This document shows, in pieces, positions 12,456 through 24,571 of a stretch of 64,000 bases of DNA. The stretch's first letter is position 1, and the number at the start of each line of letters is the position of its first letter. The notes under the pieces are model-generated. The model was not told the origin of the DNA. It saw nothing but the letters and a program-made list of their open reading frames with translations, and made no database searches. The position numbers were made by a program, and so were the translations under genes. Source of the stretch: Antilocapra americana (Eukaryota; Chordata; Mammalia; Artiodactyla; Antilocapridae); the NCBI GenBank assembly GCA_007570785.1, contig ML660201.1, positions 40,438,863 through 40,502,862 of the forward strand. The letters run 5' to 3'.

Positions 12456-13494
12456 TAATCTCTATGTAATGACTGATGGATAAAGACAGAAACCAGAGTT
12501 TGAGTCCTTTGGGGACCTGGAATGTGTGTTTAGCTGGCCTCTGTGCAAGTACCTCACAGTATCGTCTATTTTATACAGTATGGTATATAGCATACTGAAA
12601 GTACCTGACAGTATAGTGCTAGACAGCCATATTGTAAGCACTATGCATATACTTCACAAATGAATACACATGGCAATTAGGCTTCTATATAATTATTTTG
12701 GCTATATCATAAGTTAAGTAGGTCTCAGATGGCTTTGTTTTTTCATGCATAGAAAAAGAAACTAATTTCAAGTTACAAATAACCATGTTTACAAAGCAAT
12801 TTTGGTACACTATTTCATCAGATGGGGATTGCCAGTATTTACAGAAATTCCAGGAACTGCAGTGCCTTGTACCTGCATAGGATGGATGATGTTGGAAAGC
12901 ATCAATTAAAGAGATAGGGCTTAAAAACATTAGGTTGTTACTATGAAGGGGAGGGGGACTGGGTTTAAGAAGTACTGCTTAAAATTTAGAAAATGCATAA
13001 AGCAGCTTAGTTTTGTGCCTTGAGCCAAAATTGATAAGATCTAAGGCACAGGGACTACATTTTGTGAGGTATATTTTCCAAAAGGCCCTTTCAGCTGTCA
13101 CGTCCTGGCAGGGGCATGAAGGTAGAGCTCCGAGAGGGGAGACCGGGGAAGACACAGGCATGGTATTTTTAGACTTCATTGTTCTCTGAGCTCTCGAATA
13201 GCCAACCCAGATGAAAATGTGTTTTCAGACACACTCTTCCATTCTTTGTGCTATTTTAACATTGGTATCTAGAAAAATAGAAAACAGTATGTTTTCTTTG
13301 GTAATTAAATTTCTTTCTGTTTCACCCAGAGATTGGGGTGTGGGGGACCATCTATTTGGGGCTGTTAGAGTGGATAAAACATTAAAACATCATCTTTAAG
13401 GCCACGGGCCACATGATTCGTGGGTGGGCCGTGTGATTTCAGTGTGAGAGCTTTCTGGATGAAGTCATGGCACTCAAATAACAAAGGCATCTAC

Positions 13495-13680
13495 CATTTA
13501 TTGATCTCTTAACATGTGACTTAGCTGTGGGCTTTTCTCACTTTAATCTTTCCACAACCCTGGGAAGTTAATTTTATATCACCATCCCCATTTTACAGAT
13601 GGAAAAAATGAGAATGAAAGCAGTGAAGAAACCTGACCAAGGCTATAACTCTGTATTGCTAGAATGAATCCAGGGATTGT
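13495..13680 (-). mobile_element. MIR, antisense
   Basis: CATCCCCATTTTACAGATGG and the AACCTGACCAAGGCTATAAC block match reversed MIR. Confidence 0.8.
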
Positions 13681-14159
13681 CACTAAACCATATTGTATAT
13701 ACATATGGAAAAACCTCCTCAACCTGTTTTATTTTTACTTTAAAATAACCCAGAGTATGAGCTTCTCATGCCAACTTGGAATGAAAAGTTATGTAAGTTC
13801 CTGGTGAAAGGCCATCTGCTTCTGTAGGGTAGAACACCTGGGTGCGGTTTTGTAATCTCCAGAAATACAGAATGAAGAGGCTTTCACAAAAGGTTGGCAC
13901 TCACATTGGCAGGAAGTGAATGAGACTTGATTCACTACAATTAAGATAAAAATAAAGCTCTTTTAGTGGTTTTACTAAATAAAGAACTAGATACCTGCTG
14001 ATCATAATTAGTATTCAGTTCAGCCTTTTTTAAAAAGAAAGCTACCAGCATATCAAGTGTATTAGATGTCTTAGAGGGACAGGTGAATGAAGACAGTATG
14101 TATATGTGGGAGGGTGTTCTTTTCCATACTCTGCCCCCGGTAACAATAAGCTACCTTTT

Positions 14160-14350
14160 GTTGAGCACCTACATTTACTCAGAAACAGTACCATGCCTTT
14201 TACATACATTTTATCATCACTTAAGTCTTAAAAAAGGCCTCTAAGGAAAGGGATCTCATAGCCATTGTACACTTGGGGAAACTGAGTCTCTGAAGAATTA
14301 ATTGGATTTCCCAAAGCCACAGAGCTAGCAAATGGTGTGGCTTAGAATTA
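14160..14350 (-). mobile_element. MIR, antisense
   Basis: TTGTTGAGCACCTACATTTA, ACACTTGGGGAAACTGAGTC and GCCACAGAGCTAGCAAATGG are reversed MIR. Confidence 0.82.
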
Positions 14351-14394
14351 TTATGCCTCCAATATTTTATTTCTGTTGATTGTAGAAATGATCA

Positions 14395-14570
14395 AGCAAT
14401 TCAAGAGATGAGTATGATGAAGCCTGCATATGCCAGTGTACCCAGCTCTCACAGTTTTCCATCATTTACCATTTTTCTCTTATGTATTCCCCCATCCACA
14501 CACTCTTTGTCATTATTTGTGTCTTAAAGCAAACTCCAGGTATTGTATCATTCAGTCTATAAGTTTTTTA
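14395..14570 (+). mobile_element. Possible old LINE fragment
   Basis: TTTGTGTCTTAAAGCAAACT and AGGTATTGTATCATTCAGTC recall old L1 3' sequence. Weak; could be unique sequence. Confidence 0.35.
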
Positions 14571-15261
14571 AAGGTAGTTTAGAATGTCACATTAGCATTT
14601 TTTGCTTTGAAGCAACTTTCTACTCAGCTCAAGGCTTGCTTTGCTCCACCATGAACTTTTCTCCAGTTCATGGTACTTGCAACATGATGCTTGCAGTATC
14701 ACGGTCTCTGTGCAGTCATTTCCTGGGCCTCATAAACTCCGAGGGGGCAGCAACGGTGCCATCCCTCCCCCCTCACTGACCCCCACATTCTGCAGTGAAT
14801 TCGTGGGACCCAGCTACTGCTTATAAAATTAAGGGTAAACGCTCTTAGAGACTTCACACTTTTTAAAAATTAGAGCTTCACTGTTTTCAGGCAGTTTCAG
14901 GCAGTCCTAGGAAAGCAGAGTCTTTGAAGGAAGAGGTGAGAAAATGCTCCTTCAGAGCCCCATCCTCACTGCTTCCACCTTGAAGGCGTCTAACATACAC
15001 ACCTTAGTTGACCAGTACCCGTGCAGGGAACTGGACTGGAGGTGCAAAGTGAGGCTGAGCTCTGGTACAGGTTTACGAGTCTGACTCTTGGACTTGACGT
15101 CTCATTTTGGGTAGGGCTCAGTTGGCTCCAGAGCAGAAGAAATTGCATTCATGAAGTAAATTCTGGGGGGTTGGGAAGAAGACCTTCCCACAGATTAAGG
15201 TTGTTCTTGTGACTCTTTCTGTCTCTAGTTTATGATGTACGGGCCTAGAGGACGCTTGAGG

Positions 15262-15350
15262 TGTGGAGTCAGCTCTCTTCTCGTTCTGCCTCTACTTCAT
15301 GTGGGACTTGAGGCAGGTAACCTACCCTCTCTGACCCTCTGTTTCTTCAT
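15262..15350 (+). mobile_element. MIR fragment, sense
   Basis: TGGGACTTGAGGCAGGTAAC and TGACCCTCTGTTTCTTCATC match the MIR core. Confidence 0.65.
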
Positions 15351-16157
15351 CCATGCGTTTAGTAAATACAGCTGAGCACCTACGATATGCTGGGCACTGG
15401 GCATCAGAAAACACGGTGTATGTGAAAAAAAAATTGTAAATGAATTCTGTAATGATTATTGATGTGTTTCTTGTTAAAAATGCAAGTTCCTTTGGAAGGG
15501 TCCACTTTGAACAGGAGTCTGTTCTTATGAATAACGCTTAGCTTTTTAGACAGGAGGAGAAGGAGACAGGCTAGGGGCTCACTAAAGATACATTTCATCA
15601 AAGAATGGATCTCAGAAGGGGCAGTTGTATGGAGGGAAAGCTGTGAAGGCAGTCCATGAGCAAGCCCTGTTTTCAAAGAGCACTATGTAAATTCTGGTGT
15701 ACAGACAAGTATTCAGAGCAGCAAAAACAGCAATTCAAGCAGTTTACACAGACGTTGAGCCCTTTCACAGCAGTCTCTACCAATGGGGGCCTTTGGAACA
15801 AGCAACACTTGGGCCTGGAAGTTCTTTAGTCACTTTTACCCTCTCTGACACTTAAATGCTTGCTAATTATTGCTGAGCCAGCAGTCCTCTTGCAGTACTG
15901 ACACATCTCCGGAAGCTATAAGACCATTACTTGTCTTTTGATTCAACCCCTGTTTCCCCTAGCCTCAGTTTCTAGTGTCTGCATTTCTGTAAAGCTGTGT
16001 TTGTGTTTCTGTACTCCTTCAAGGATGAAGTAAAGTGAACTATATCCGTGAAAGACATAAACAAAAGTCTCTTGGATTGGAGTGAGGAAGGAATTGTTAT
16101 GAACCCAGGTGGGAATTTAGAACCTTTAAATAGATGATGCGTTGTATCGGTACTGTT

Positions 16158-16411
16158 GACCATTCAGTTCAGTTCAGTCACTCAGTTATGTCCAACTCTT
16201 TGCGACTCCATGGACTGCAGCACACCAGGCTTCTCTGTCCATCACAAAGTCCCGAAGCTTACCCAAACTCATGTTCATCGAGTTGGGGATGCCATCCAGC
16301 CATCTCATCCTCTGTCATCCCCTTCTCCTCCTGCCCTCAATCTTTCCCAGCATCAGGATCTTTTCCAATGAGTCCATTCTTCACATCAGGTGGTCAAAGT
16401 ATTGGAGGGAA
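16158..16411 (-). mobile_element. BovB-derived (ART2A-type) fragment, antisense
   Basis: Begins with the repeated TTCAG motif (CAGTTCAGTTCAGTCACTC) and runs through GGTGGTCAAAGTATTGGAG, the reverse of the BovB 3' end. At the right edge the AAAGTATTGGAG motif occurs twice, a small local duplication. It is short because of 5' truncation. Confidence 0.87.
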
Positions 16412-17193
16412 AGTATTGGAGTTAATCATTAAACCTTACTATAAAATAGACAGATTGTTTGACCTTAGGAAACTTGTGTTCATTTTCACACGTTACCAGA
16501 ACAAAGGCCACTGAGGTTACACAGAGATCCTAAGAGCAGTGGAGAGTGATGCTTTGTTTTTGTTTTAACATCACAGTAGTTTAGGGGTGGATACCACATG
16601 GCAAGCACTGTACTGGGAACTGGGGAGATGAAGATAAAAGAGACACAGTTTTTGACAGCTTCAGGGCAGTGTGTTAAATGTTCTACCACATGCCTTTATC
16701 CGTTTCGTTATTCACACAACAAACCTGGCCTTGGGGCCTTGCTAAGGATTTTGGCTGTAATTCTCCAGGAAGTAGACGTTTTGGAAAAGGGATGTGATCT
16801 GATTGGAATGGTCTTTTCAGAAGGTCAAGAACTGAGACAGCGGGTTAGTGAAATCAGGGCCTGGCACCTGGTAATTCTATTTAGAAGTCAGGGAAATTTC
16901 CCAGGAAGATCATCTGCTTGTGAAGTTCTATTATATGTTAAGTGGATGTTATTCTTTTTTATTGATAACAGAAAAGGAAAAGTCAGTGAACAAAGAAACA
17001 CAAAATATAGCACCAGTTTTTGGAATAAGGCTCATTTCAGTTCAGGCATCATCAAATAGACCTGGTAGCCCAATGCTGCTGTAGATCTTTGCTCTCTCAT
17101 CACTGGTCAGACTGGGATATATATGATTTCTTTCCTTGGTTCAGATGGAAAAATGGAAGCAAACGTGATATATTAGTTATCTATAACAATGTT

Positions 17194-17415
17194 GAGTTCC
17201 CTTGTAGTTCAGTAAGGAATCCTCCTGCAATGCAGGAATATCTGCCTACAATGCAGGAGACCTGGGTTTGATCCCTGGGTTGAGAAGATTCCCTGGAGAA
17301 GGAAATGGCAACCGACTCTAATATTCTTGTTTGGGAAATCCCATGGACAGAGGAGCCTGGTGGGCTATAGGCCATGGGGTTGCAAGAGTCAGACATGACT
17401 TAGCTACTAACCACC
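17194..17415 (+). mobile_element. Bov-tA SINE with perfect 11-bp duplication
   Basis: Sense Bov-tA from GAGTTCCCTTGTAGTTCAGT to GACTTAGCTACTAACCACC. The direct repeat ATAACAATGTT flanks it at 17183-17193 and 17416-17426. A short internal duplication of the GCAATGCAGGA(ATATCTGCCTAC) part is present in the head. Confidence 0.93.
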
Positions 17416-17426
17416 ATAACAATGTT

Positions 17427-17825
17427 ATCACAAGTTTAATAGCTTAAAACAATACCGGTTTATTATTTTATAGTTTTTATGGGTCAGTAGTCTGACTTGC
17501 CTAAGCTGATCCTCTGCTGTGGGTCTCACAGGCTTTAAATCAAGATGTTGGCCAGGGCTGTGGTCTCATCTGTGATCTGATTAGGGCAAGAATCTGCTTC
17601 CAAACTCAATCTGTGTCGGTAACATTCAATTCCTTGTGGTTGTAGGACTGAAGGCTTCTTGTTGGTGATTGGCGGAGGCTGCTCTCAGCTCCTTGCCACA
17701 TGGGTCTCCCAACATGACCTCTTTCTTCAATGCAAAGGAGAGAACCTCCTTAAAATATGGATGTTACAATCTTATATAACCAGGTACACATACTTAATCA
17801 TGCATATCCTGCCACTTTGCCATGT
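17427..17825 (+). mobile_element. Old mammalian retroelement, similar to 185-590
   Basis: TTTAATAGCTTAAAACAATA, TCAAGATGTTGGCCAGGGCT and TCTCAGCTCCTTGCCACATG follow a related consensus. A Bov-tA inserted at its left edge, so the repeat may extend left of 17183. Confidence 0.5.
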
Positions 17826-18654
17826 TATATAAGGCTAGAAGCAAATTACTAGGCCAGCATATACTCGAGGGCAGGAGGTCTCTAAAGGGCATGAACACAA
17901 GGAGGCAAAGGTCATGGATGCCCCCCTAACAGGCTGACTACCGTGATGTTCAGTGACTTGGCAGAGGTGATGGAATAAATACGAGGGTGAAGAAGACCAT
18001 ATTCTGTAGGGCTCCCAGAAAAATTGTTGCCACCACAAAACTGCTCTGTTTTCCTCTTACTCCATGTAATCTTGGGAAATTGATCCACCATCCCCACTGG
18101 ATCCTTCAGGCTGATTATTTTAGCTCCACTACAAGGTTAAGGCAAAAATCTGTTCCATTTTCTGTGTGCTGGAATCCTGGTGGCAGCAGCAGTTTGAACT
18201 GGTTTTTTTTTCCTATTCCTATTTTGCTTTGTTTTGTTTCATTAAATATTCTTTGCCTGAAAGATTCGGCTCCTTTAGGTTGATTTTAATTTAACTTGTT
18301 TAGCTCAGTTGATTTGAATAAGAGTCATTTGAGGCAGGCATGATGTCTCACAGCATGCTTAGAAGGTTTTAGTAGCAACCTCAAGCATTTTTCTTATTAC
18401 TTTAATGATAAGTCATAGATATGGAGCTTAATGGCTCTTGGAAAAGCTAGTCCTGGTACCGTAATGGATCTACCTTGAGCATCTCTCCCTCTCAATTTCC
18501 CTACCTATAAATCTACAAGAGGCCACATCCATACTAACAAGATTTTCCAAGAGGAACCAATAATGTTTTTTAATATAAATTGGAAATCTTATGCAGTAGA
18601 ATTTGATTGCATTCTCCACCATTGAGCATACCTGCACTACGAGCTTTAAATAAC

Positions 18655-18850
18655 TGGAGTGCACTAAATGCCTGCCATGTGTCAGGGACTCTGCTTGTTG
18701 TCTTTATTTCCTTTTCTTGCACAGTCTTGATAGTCACCTTGAAAGGTAAATATTATCTTCATTTTACACATGATGAGTCTGAGATTCAGAGATGTTGCTT
18801 TACAAGTCCAAGGCCACACATCTATGAGTTGGGATTCTGCCTGGAGGCAT
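18655..18850 (-). mobile_element. MIR, antisense
   Basis: TTATCTTCATTTTACACATG, AGTCTGAGATTCAGAGATG and GGCCACACATCTATGAGTTG are reversed MIR. It lies 180 bp left of the U6 retrocopy. Confidence 0.8.
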
Positions 18851-19013
18851 TGCACTGGGAATTATGGAACTATGGTTGAGCCCTCACTCAGATTGCCATT
18901 CAAGCATTGTTTTTTTACTGAAATCAGTGGCAGCCTTCCAGAAGCCCAGAAAGGGCAAAACTTAAAGCGGTGTTTCAACTTGTGTGTCATCTCTCATAAA
19001 GAAAAAGTGTTAT

Positions 19014-19034
19014 AGAAACCAAAGATTGGTGCTC

Positions 19035-19085
<51 letters not shown>

Positions 19086-19306
19086 GGCCCCTGCACAAGG
19101 ATGACACGCAAATTCATGAAGCGTTCCATATTTTTTTCTCCCAAACTGTAAACTGCTTTTTCATTTTGTTGATTGTTTTATTTGCTGTGCAGAAACTTTT
19201 TAGTCTGATGTGGACCATTTATTTATTTTTGCCTTGGTTGCTTGTGCCTTCTGGTGTTATAATAAAAATCTGTTGCCAAGAAAAAAAAAAAAGAAACCAA
19301 AAATTG
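19014..19306 (+). mobile_element. Chimeric retrocopy: U6 joined to antisense L1 fragment and A tail
   Basis: U6 (19029-19135) runs directly into about 140 bases that match L1 ORF2 in reverse orientation (19138-19280). These contain AATAAA at 19261, followed by 12 A residues at 19281-19292. The whole unit is bracketed by a 15-bp direct repeat, 19014-19028 and 19292-19306, differing at one base. One duplication around both parts means they were inserted together. This fits template switching by the L1 reverse transcriptase from a polyadenylated RNA carrying antisense L1 onto U6 RNA. Confidence 0.8.
19029..19135 (+). pseudogene. U6 snRNA retrocopy (RNU6 pseudogene)
   Basis: This is a full-length 107-nt copy of U6, the spliceosomal catalytic snRNA. 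It starts GTGCTCGCTTCGGCAGCACA and ends CGTTCCATA plus a T run. Compared with the mammalian U6 consensus from memory it has no indels and two substitutions, both G to A at CpG sites (U6 positions 67 and 88). The ACAGAGA box is intact. The 60 bases upstream show no TATA box or proximal sequence element of the kind that drives authentic U6 genes. The copy is inside an L1-type target-site duplication. I therefore call it a retrocopy rather than an active gene. Confidence 0.92.
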
Positions 19307-20504
19307 ATTTTCACTCTCTAAAATATAAAATATATATCCACAGTATGGAATACACTATAGTGATTAAAAAAAAGAAGAAGAAAGGAAAAAGTGAGGTAGG
19401 GCTAAGATGAAACGATGGTGAAGATATAGTGTTAGATTTTAAAAAGCAAGTTACAGAAATGTGGTGTGCTGTACTAAACTACATAAAAAGGGAATTGTTT
19501 TTTTTTTTTTCAAAGATACACAACTGTATTGAAAGAAGTCTGAAACAGTAACACCCTAAATTTACTAAGATGGGAATATTCCCTCTTAGGATGGGGTGTG
19601 GTACTGGCCATGTGGCAGTCTGAAGGAACTTAAATCTTTAAAATGTTAAGTTTTTACAAAGAGAATATATTCATGTGTTACTTGTGTAAGTAGAATTTAC
19701 TTTTTTAAAAAAGTTAAATATGTAACACAAAATCAGCCCACCTCCTGAATAGCCACAGCCAAAACTTGCAGTTATTTATAAGTCATTTCAACAATAAAGA
19801 AAAAGGATGAACTAAAAATACCATGTCACCAAGAAAACTTTTCCCCCCAGAGATTTCTAAATCAGCTAGGACTTTGATGTCTGGCCTTTGTCTGAATAAG
19901 GTACTTGCTCAGGAGTCAGCTATGGCCCCCCTAGGAAGAGTTCCGTGATGCGCCATGTTGGGGGACAGAGAGATGAGTGAGCAGGTCTGTTTCCTTCCAG
20001 ACATCTGTCTCTGTTCTTCATCACTTCACCTCATGTCGGGTAATCTTCCAGGGCCAGATAAGTGTCGGAGCAGCAACGGGAGAGGAGAGAGGCAAGGGAG
20101 TTAGTTGATGGAGAAGAAAGGGGTAAGAAAAAAAGAACACCTCTTTGAAGGTGGAATCTAGGCATCTACTGGGAATTTTTAATGTCTAGGCTGTTAACTC
20201 TGTTGGGTACCAGTCTAATGAGACTGGTATAGACTTCATCCCTTGGTGTGCCAGACCATCTAATTCCCAGGAAAAACAGCATGACAATTCTTGAGTATTT
20301 TTCTAGTTTTTGCAAAGTATGTTACTGATGCTGAATTAGCCCAGTCCTCAGCAATAAGATTCAGGTTAGATCAGGTAGTTGAGTGATTGTTTTTTCCTCA
20401 TCCACATTAAAATAAATATTAAACTATTAAAAATAACTAGTGAAATAAAAACTTATTTATTCATGTTCATCTTAAAATCTCTACTTGTGGTGCATGGGCC
20501 ATGC

Positions 20505-20710
20505 TTGGGGAAACACTGCTGGAAGTGTGATGAGCTTGGGCTCTGGGGAGAAACTGGGTTAAAATATTGTCTCCACAACTAAGTAACCTGGGGACCTAAC
20601 CTTCTTAGCATCAATTTCCTCACCTTAAAGTGGGCTTACTATTAGTTCCTACCTCATGGGGCAATTGTTAGGATTATCTGAGCTAATGTCTCTAAAGCAT
20701 ATGTGTAGCT
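20505..20710 (+). mobile_element. MIR, sense
   Basis: GAGCTTGGGCTCTGGGGAGA, CATCAATTTCCTCACCTTAA and TTAGGATTATCTGAGCTAAT follow MIR along most of its length. Confidence 0.82.
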
Positions 20711-22244
20711 TTTTCAAATTGTTAGTGAAAGAAAAAGGTCTTTGCAAATAATAAAACAAATGGTCAGATCTTGCTTGAATTAACATCTGTAAAAGATGCT
20801 GTCATCCTTGGGTGATGGTTCAGTATTCAACTTCTTGTTTTAGGAATTTGTGTGTGTAAGTGAGGGGGGTTCCCCCTAAGCTATTGGGTCCTCTTTTTAT
20901 TTTGGTCATTTGGCTATTATTCATAAAAAGTACCTATTTCAAATCAATCTGATGGCTGAAAAAGGCAAAACACAGAATCAAAGTGATTACATAGCTACTC
21001 CGAAATGCATAGAAATCTGACCCAAGAATTTTTCTTATTAAACAGTCTTTGTGCTAGTGAAGTCTCTAGCATGAAACTATGTAACTAAAGCCTTAGAAAC
21101 ATCTCATCAGATTGTGGGTGCTTATGTTTAAATTTTGTATCAAATACATCTCTTCTGGCTGTAGTGCTTGCTAGTCAACTTGGTAGAAATGTGAACTCAG
21201 CTACTTGGCATTTAAATAGTGGCCTTGATGGAGCAAGTGAGACAGTGGGAATTGTGCAGAATTGATGGCAACTAACTGGGCAAGTTCTGCCTAAGTGGAG
21301 GCCTTTTAAAGATCTCGTGTCACACAGCAGGAGTGTGCCATAACTGAGAAGGCGATCTAGTTCAGGAAGCCTACCTATTAGGAAGCAGCCACATTCTTCT
21401 TGTCACTTGTTTATAGTTTCTGCTGGACTTACCTGGAGGGGTCAGCTGAGCTTTTTTAGCTGTTGCCTTTGCTACTGCAGGCAAAGACTCAAGCCAAGGT
21501 TGAACCTTCTTTTCACTCGTACCTTGAGATGCCAAGTGAGCATATCCAGTGATCCTAATTTACCATTCTGTTTTACTCTGAATGTGATTAGTACAGGTAA
21601 GGAGCTGAGGTACTCATGTTTTGGAGATGAAGACAAGAGAAGCAGTTTTATATCCTGGCATGCAAATGTAAACATTCTTTAGATCAGGTAGGTGTGTTCT
21701 GAGACCAAAGGCTTTCTTTGGCTTAATTGTGTATAGGCTAATAAATGGAACCTTTCAATTTCCTTCCATGTTACCATTTTTGAAAACCTTTTCTATCTCA
21801 GTAAATCTTGCTACCCAAGAAACTTAATACAGCAGCACCCTGGAAGTTTTTACCTTTTAAAAAAAAGGAAAACGTTTTAATATTTGATGAAATAAGTGAA
21901 AAAAATAATTTTTAAGCAATTTGAATGTGTAGTATTACTTTTGTAAGATGCCAGGAAGTGAATTTCCAGTGTGCTCCTGGCTTCTCTGTCAGCCTTTCAG
22001 AAGTGGGATTTGTTTTCTCAGTTTTAAAATCAGGAACAGTGAAGGGGTACCAGGGAACATGAGTCAGGGTAGAGCTGGCCTTCCATTCTGGTGTCTCAAA
22101 CTTGTGCTTATGCTCCCTGGGCCAAGTCCCTCAGCAAACAGACACTTCTAATCATATGTGAGAGACAAATGTATAAACAATGAACTGTGCCTCTGGGAAT
22201 GTGTGTGGTATTAGTGATACTTTGAAAAGGAGATGTTTGATGGG

Positions 22245-22336
22245 AGTATACTTGGAGCCTCAATCTTCTTATCTGTAGAACATGGGAACTGGACACCGCT
22301 TCTGCTCCTTTCCAGCTTTGAAATGCTGTGAACCTA
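22245..22336 (+). mobile_element. MIR-like fragment, sense
   Basis: AGCCTCAATCTTCTTATCTG and CTTTCCAGCTTTGAAATGCT match a MIR-type core. Confidence 0.55.
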
Positions 22337-23029
22337 TAGAAACATGGACTGTGTCTTGTCCTAAAACATTTGTTTTGCTTGATCATTGAATAGTAAATAC
22401 ACTATCAGATACAGTAAATATTTACAGCCCCCTGAAACAGGGTGTTTTTTCCTGTTTGTGACATTGTTGGCTGGCTCTCCTGAATACAGCATAGGCTTTT
22501 CATTAGAGTGTAGCAGGCTGTCTCCGCCTCACCTTTATAGAATGTCTGGGATAGTCTTTAAAAGTAACCTCTTTGCCTAAAAGTGCTAAAAATATCTGCT
22601 TCAAAAAGAGGTGGGCTGCTGGAGCTGTGTCTCATCCCCCATTTCCTCTTAGTAGCTTGAGGGAAAATGCAGAGGATGACACACTGCCAAGATGAGATAA
22701 TGCCTGGGATCTGCTGGTTGAAGTCATCCCCAAGAGGCTTCCTGTCAGATGAAACACTTCCAGTCCTCAAAGCTTCGCATCCTGCAGGGTTGTACCAGAG
22801 TTTGCAGACCTAGGGACCAGGCCTCTTTCTTACTATTCTTTCTCAGGACGGTAGAGAGATGTGAGATTCTAAAGGAAGGTAGCCTTCTAAGGTCACTGTT
22901 GATGCTTGGCAAACCCAATCAGTAAAAGCTCAGCTACCACACTCCTTGAGATGTGAGATGGGGGTACATGGTGTGGAAAGTATGTTTAAGTAACCAAGCC
23001 CTAATTCTTCTTGGTTTGCTTTCATATGT

Positions 23030-23225
23030 TTAATAAACTTCTATTTTGAATTGGTTTTAGATTTATAGAAATATTACACTGCAGAGAGTTCCTTTATATC
23101 TCACTCTCAGCTTCCCTTAATAATATCTCCCAATCACTATGGCAAGCTGGTCAAAAATCAGGAAAGTAACATTGGTGTAGTACTACTAACAAAACTACAC
23201 CGTTTTTGGATTTTACTACACAGTC
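23030..23225 (+). mobile_element. Old LINE fragment (L1M/HAL1-like)
   Basis: GATTTATAGAAATATTACAC, AAATCAGGAAAGTAACATTG and CTACTAACAAAACTACAC resemble the same old LINE region as at 39345-39965. Short and diverged. Confidence 0.55.
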
Positions 23226-23265
23226 CTCTTTAAAAACCAAAGTAAAAACAACAACAATATTAAAT

Positions 23266-23288
23266 CACACACACACACACACACACAC
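23266..23288 (+). repeat. (CA)n microsatellite
   Basis: Eleven uninterrupted CA units following an AACAACAAT-rich stretch. Confidence 0.95.
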
Positions 23289-23877
23289 CCCAAAAATAAA
23301 TATATATAAAACCTCCCACTTTTAAAATGTATATGTGCAAGTACGCAAATATATCTAGTTATGTAAGCAGATATTATGTTCTGCCTCGTAACAGGTTATA
23401 CACATTATCATTTGCCATTCTCAGATGGTAATCAACCATTATGCTTTTCTATATTGCTTTGATGTTTAGGGCTATTTGGCCCCAGGAATTTGTGATTTTT
23501 GAGTCCTCAGTTCAGATCATCACGTTTTTCTAGCTCCCCTTACATTACCAAGCTGCCAGCTGTTACTTTTCTCTACCATCAGCATTTTTGTTTGTGGCAG
23601 ACCTTCACCTCACATCTACACTTGAACTGCTAACCTGTTGAGGTTTTATCATCATGAAATAGGGCTTCTTAGAATTATGGAAGGCAAAATACCTATAAAG
23701 AAAATACATGGGCTGTATTCCTGTAGGGATTTTATGATATTTTTCCAGAAACCTTTTTATTATTTCCCTGTTATTCACCAGATTTTGATAAGTAACCATG
23801 TAAAACTTCAGTGATAATATAAGAAATAGAATCTAGATTTTAATAGCTAAAAAACATGGAAGTGACTACCTGTTTTA

Positions 23878-24078
23878 GGTCCCTGGTGGCTCAGTGGTAA
23901 AGAATCCACCTGCCAATGTAGGAGACACAGGTTCGATCCCTGGACTGGAAAGATCCCCTGGAGAAGGAAATGGCAACCCACTCTAGTATTCTGGTCTCAG
24001 AAATCCCATGGACAGAGGAGCCTGGTGGGCTACGCTCCATGGGATCGCAGAGTCGCACATTGTGACTAAACAACAACA
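23878..24078 (+). mobile_element. Bov-tA SINE with 10-bp duplication
   Basis: Sense element from GGTCCCTGGTGGCTCAGTGG to the ACTAAACAACAAC tail. The flanking repeat ACCTGTTTTA / ACCTGTCTTA (23868-23877 and 24079-24088) has one mismatch. Confidence 0.9.
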
Positions 24079-24236
24079 ACCTGTCTTATGTAGAGATTTT
24101 AACCAGAAAGTTCAGTCTACTGGTCTGCTCTTCCAACATATTTAAATTAATTTTTTTCTAAATCATTATTTTGAAAGGCAGCATAATATTCCATATGTAG
24201 CTATACTAATCACATATAAAATGTTGCTCAGGGTAT

Positions 24237-24256
24237 TTATATATATATATATATAT
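24237..24256. repeat. (TA)n microsatellite
   Basis: About nine TA units, some 165 bp left of the GT microsatellite. Confidence 0.9.
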
Positions 24257-24422
24257 TCTTATAAATAGTTCTGTGAAGAACAGTCTTAGCTACACTTTTG
24301 CACACATCTTCCCAGGGGTAAAATTACTGAGTCAAAACATAATACATGGCACCAGCCTGGGCTCTCTGTTATATAGCAGCTTCACATTAGCTGAGGAGTG
24401 GGAGGGAAGTTCAAGAGGGAAC

Positions 24423-24428
24423 TGTGTG

Positions 24429-24475
<47 letters not shown>
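24423..24475 (+). repeat. (GT)n microsatellite
   Basis: About 26 GT units, interrupted once by GC near 24434. It is likely polymorphic. The CACACA reading on the minus strand gives a false open frame. Confidence 0.97.
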
Positions 24476-24478
<3 letters not shown>

Positions 24479-24508
24479 CAATGAAAACTTGCATTGCTGG
24501 TCAGCAGA

Positions 24509-24571
24509 AACCAATATAGTATTATAAAGCAATTACCTTCCAATTAAAAAAAAATTTTTTAAATTAAAAAA
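24509..24571 (+). mobile_element. L1 3' terminal fragment
   Basis: CCAATATAGTATTATAAAGC and AATTACCTTCCAATTAAAAA match the last bases of the bovine L1. They are followed by an A/T-rich tail and lie just right of a GT microsatellite. Confidence 0.72.

Larger units (their letters stand above)
19307..22994. other. Mostly unique, AT-rich sequence
   Basis: Two MIR fragments only. Short A/T runs (19370-19390, 19499-19510). No supported gene. Confidence 0.6.

Noticed and set aside
19029..19135. Functional U6 gene
   Set aside because: No TATA or proximal sequence element upstream; flanked by a target-site duplication and followed by an A tail.
24332..24532. Minus-strand frame rich in His-Thr
   Set aside because: Translation of the GT microsatellite.
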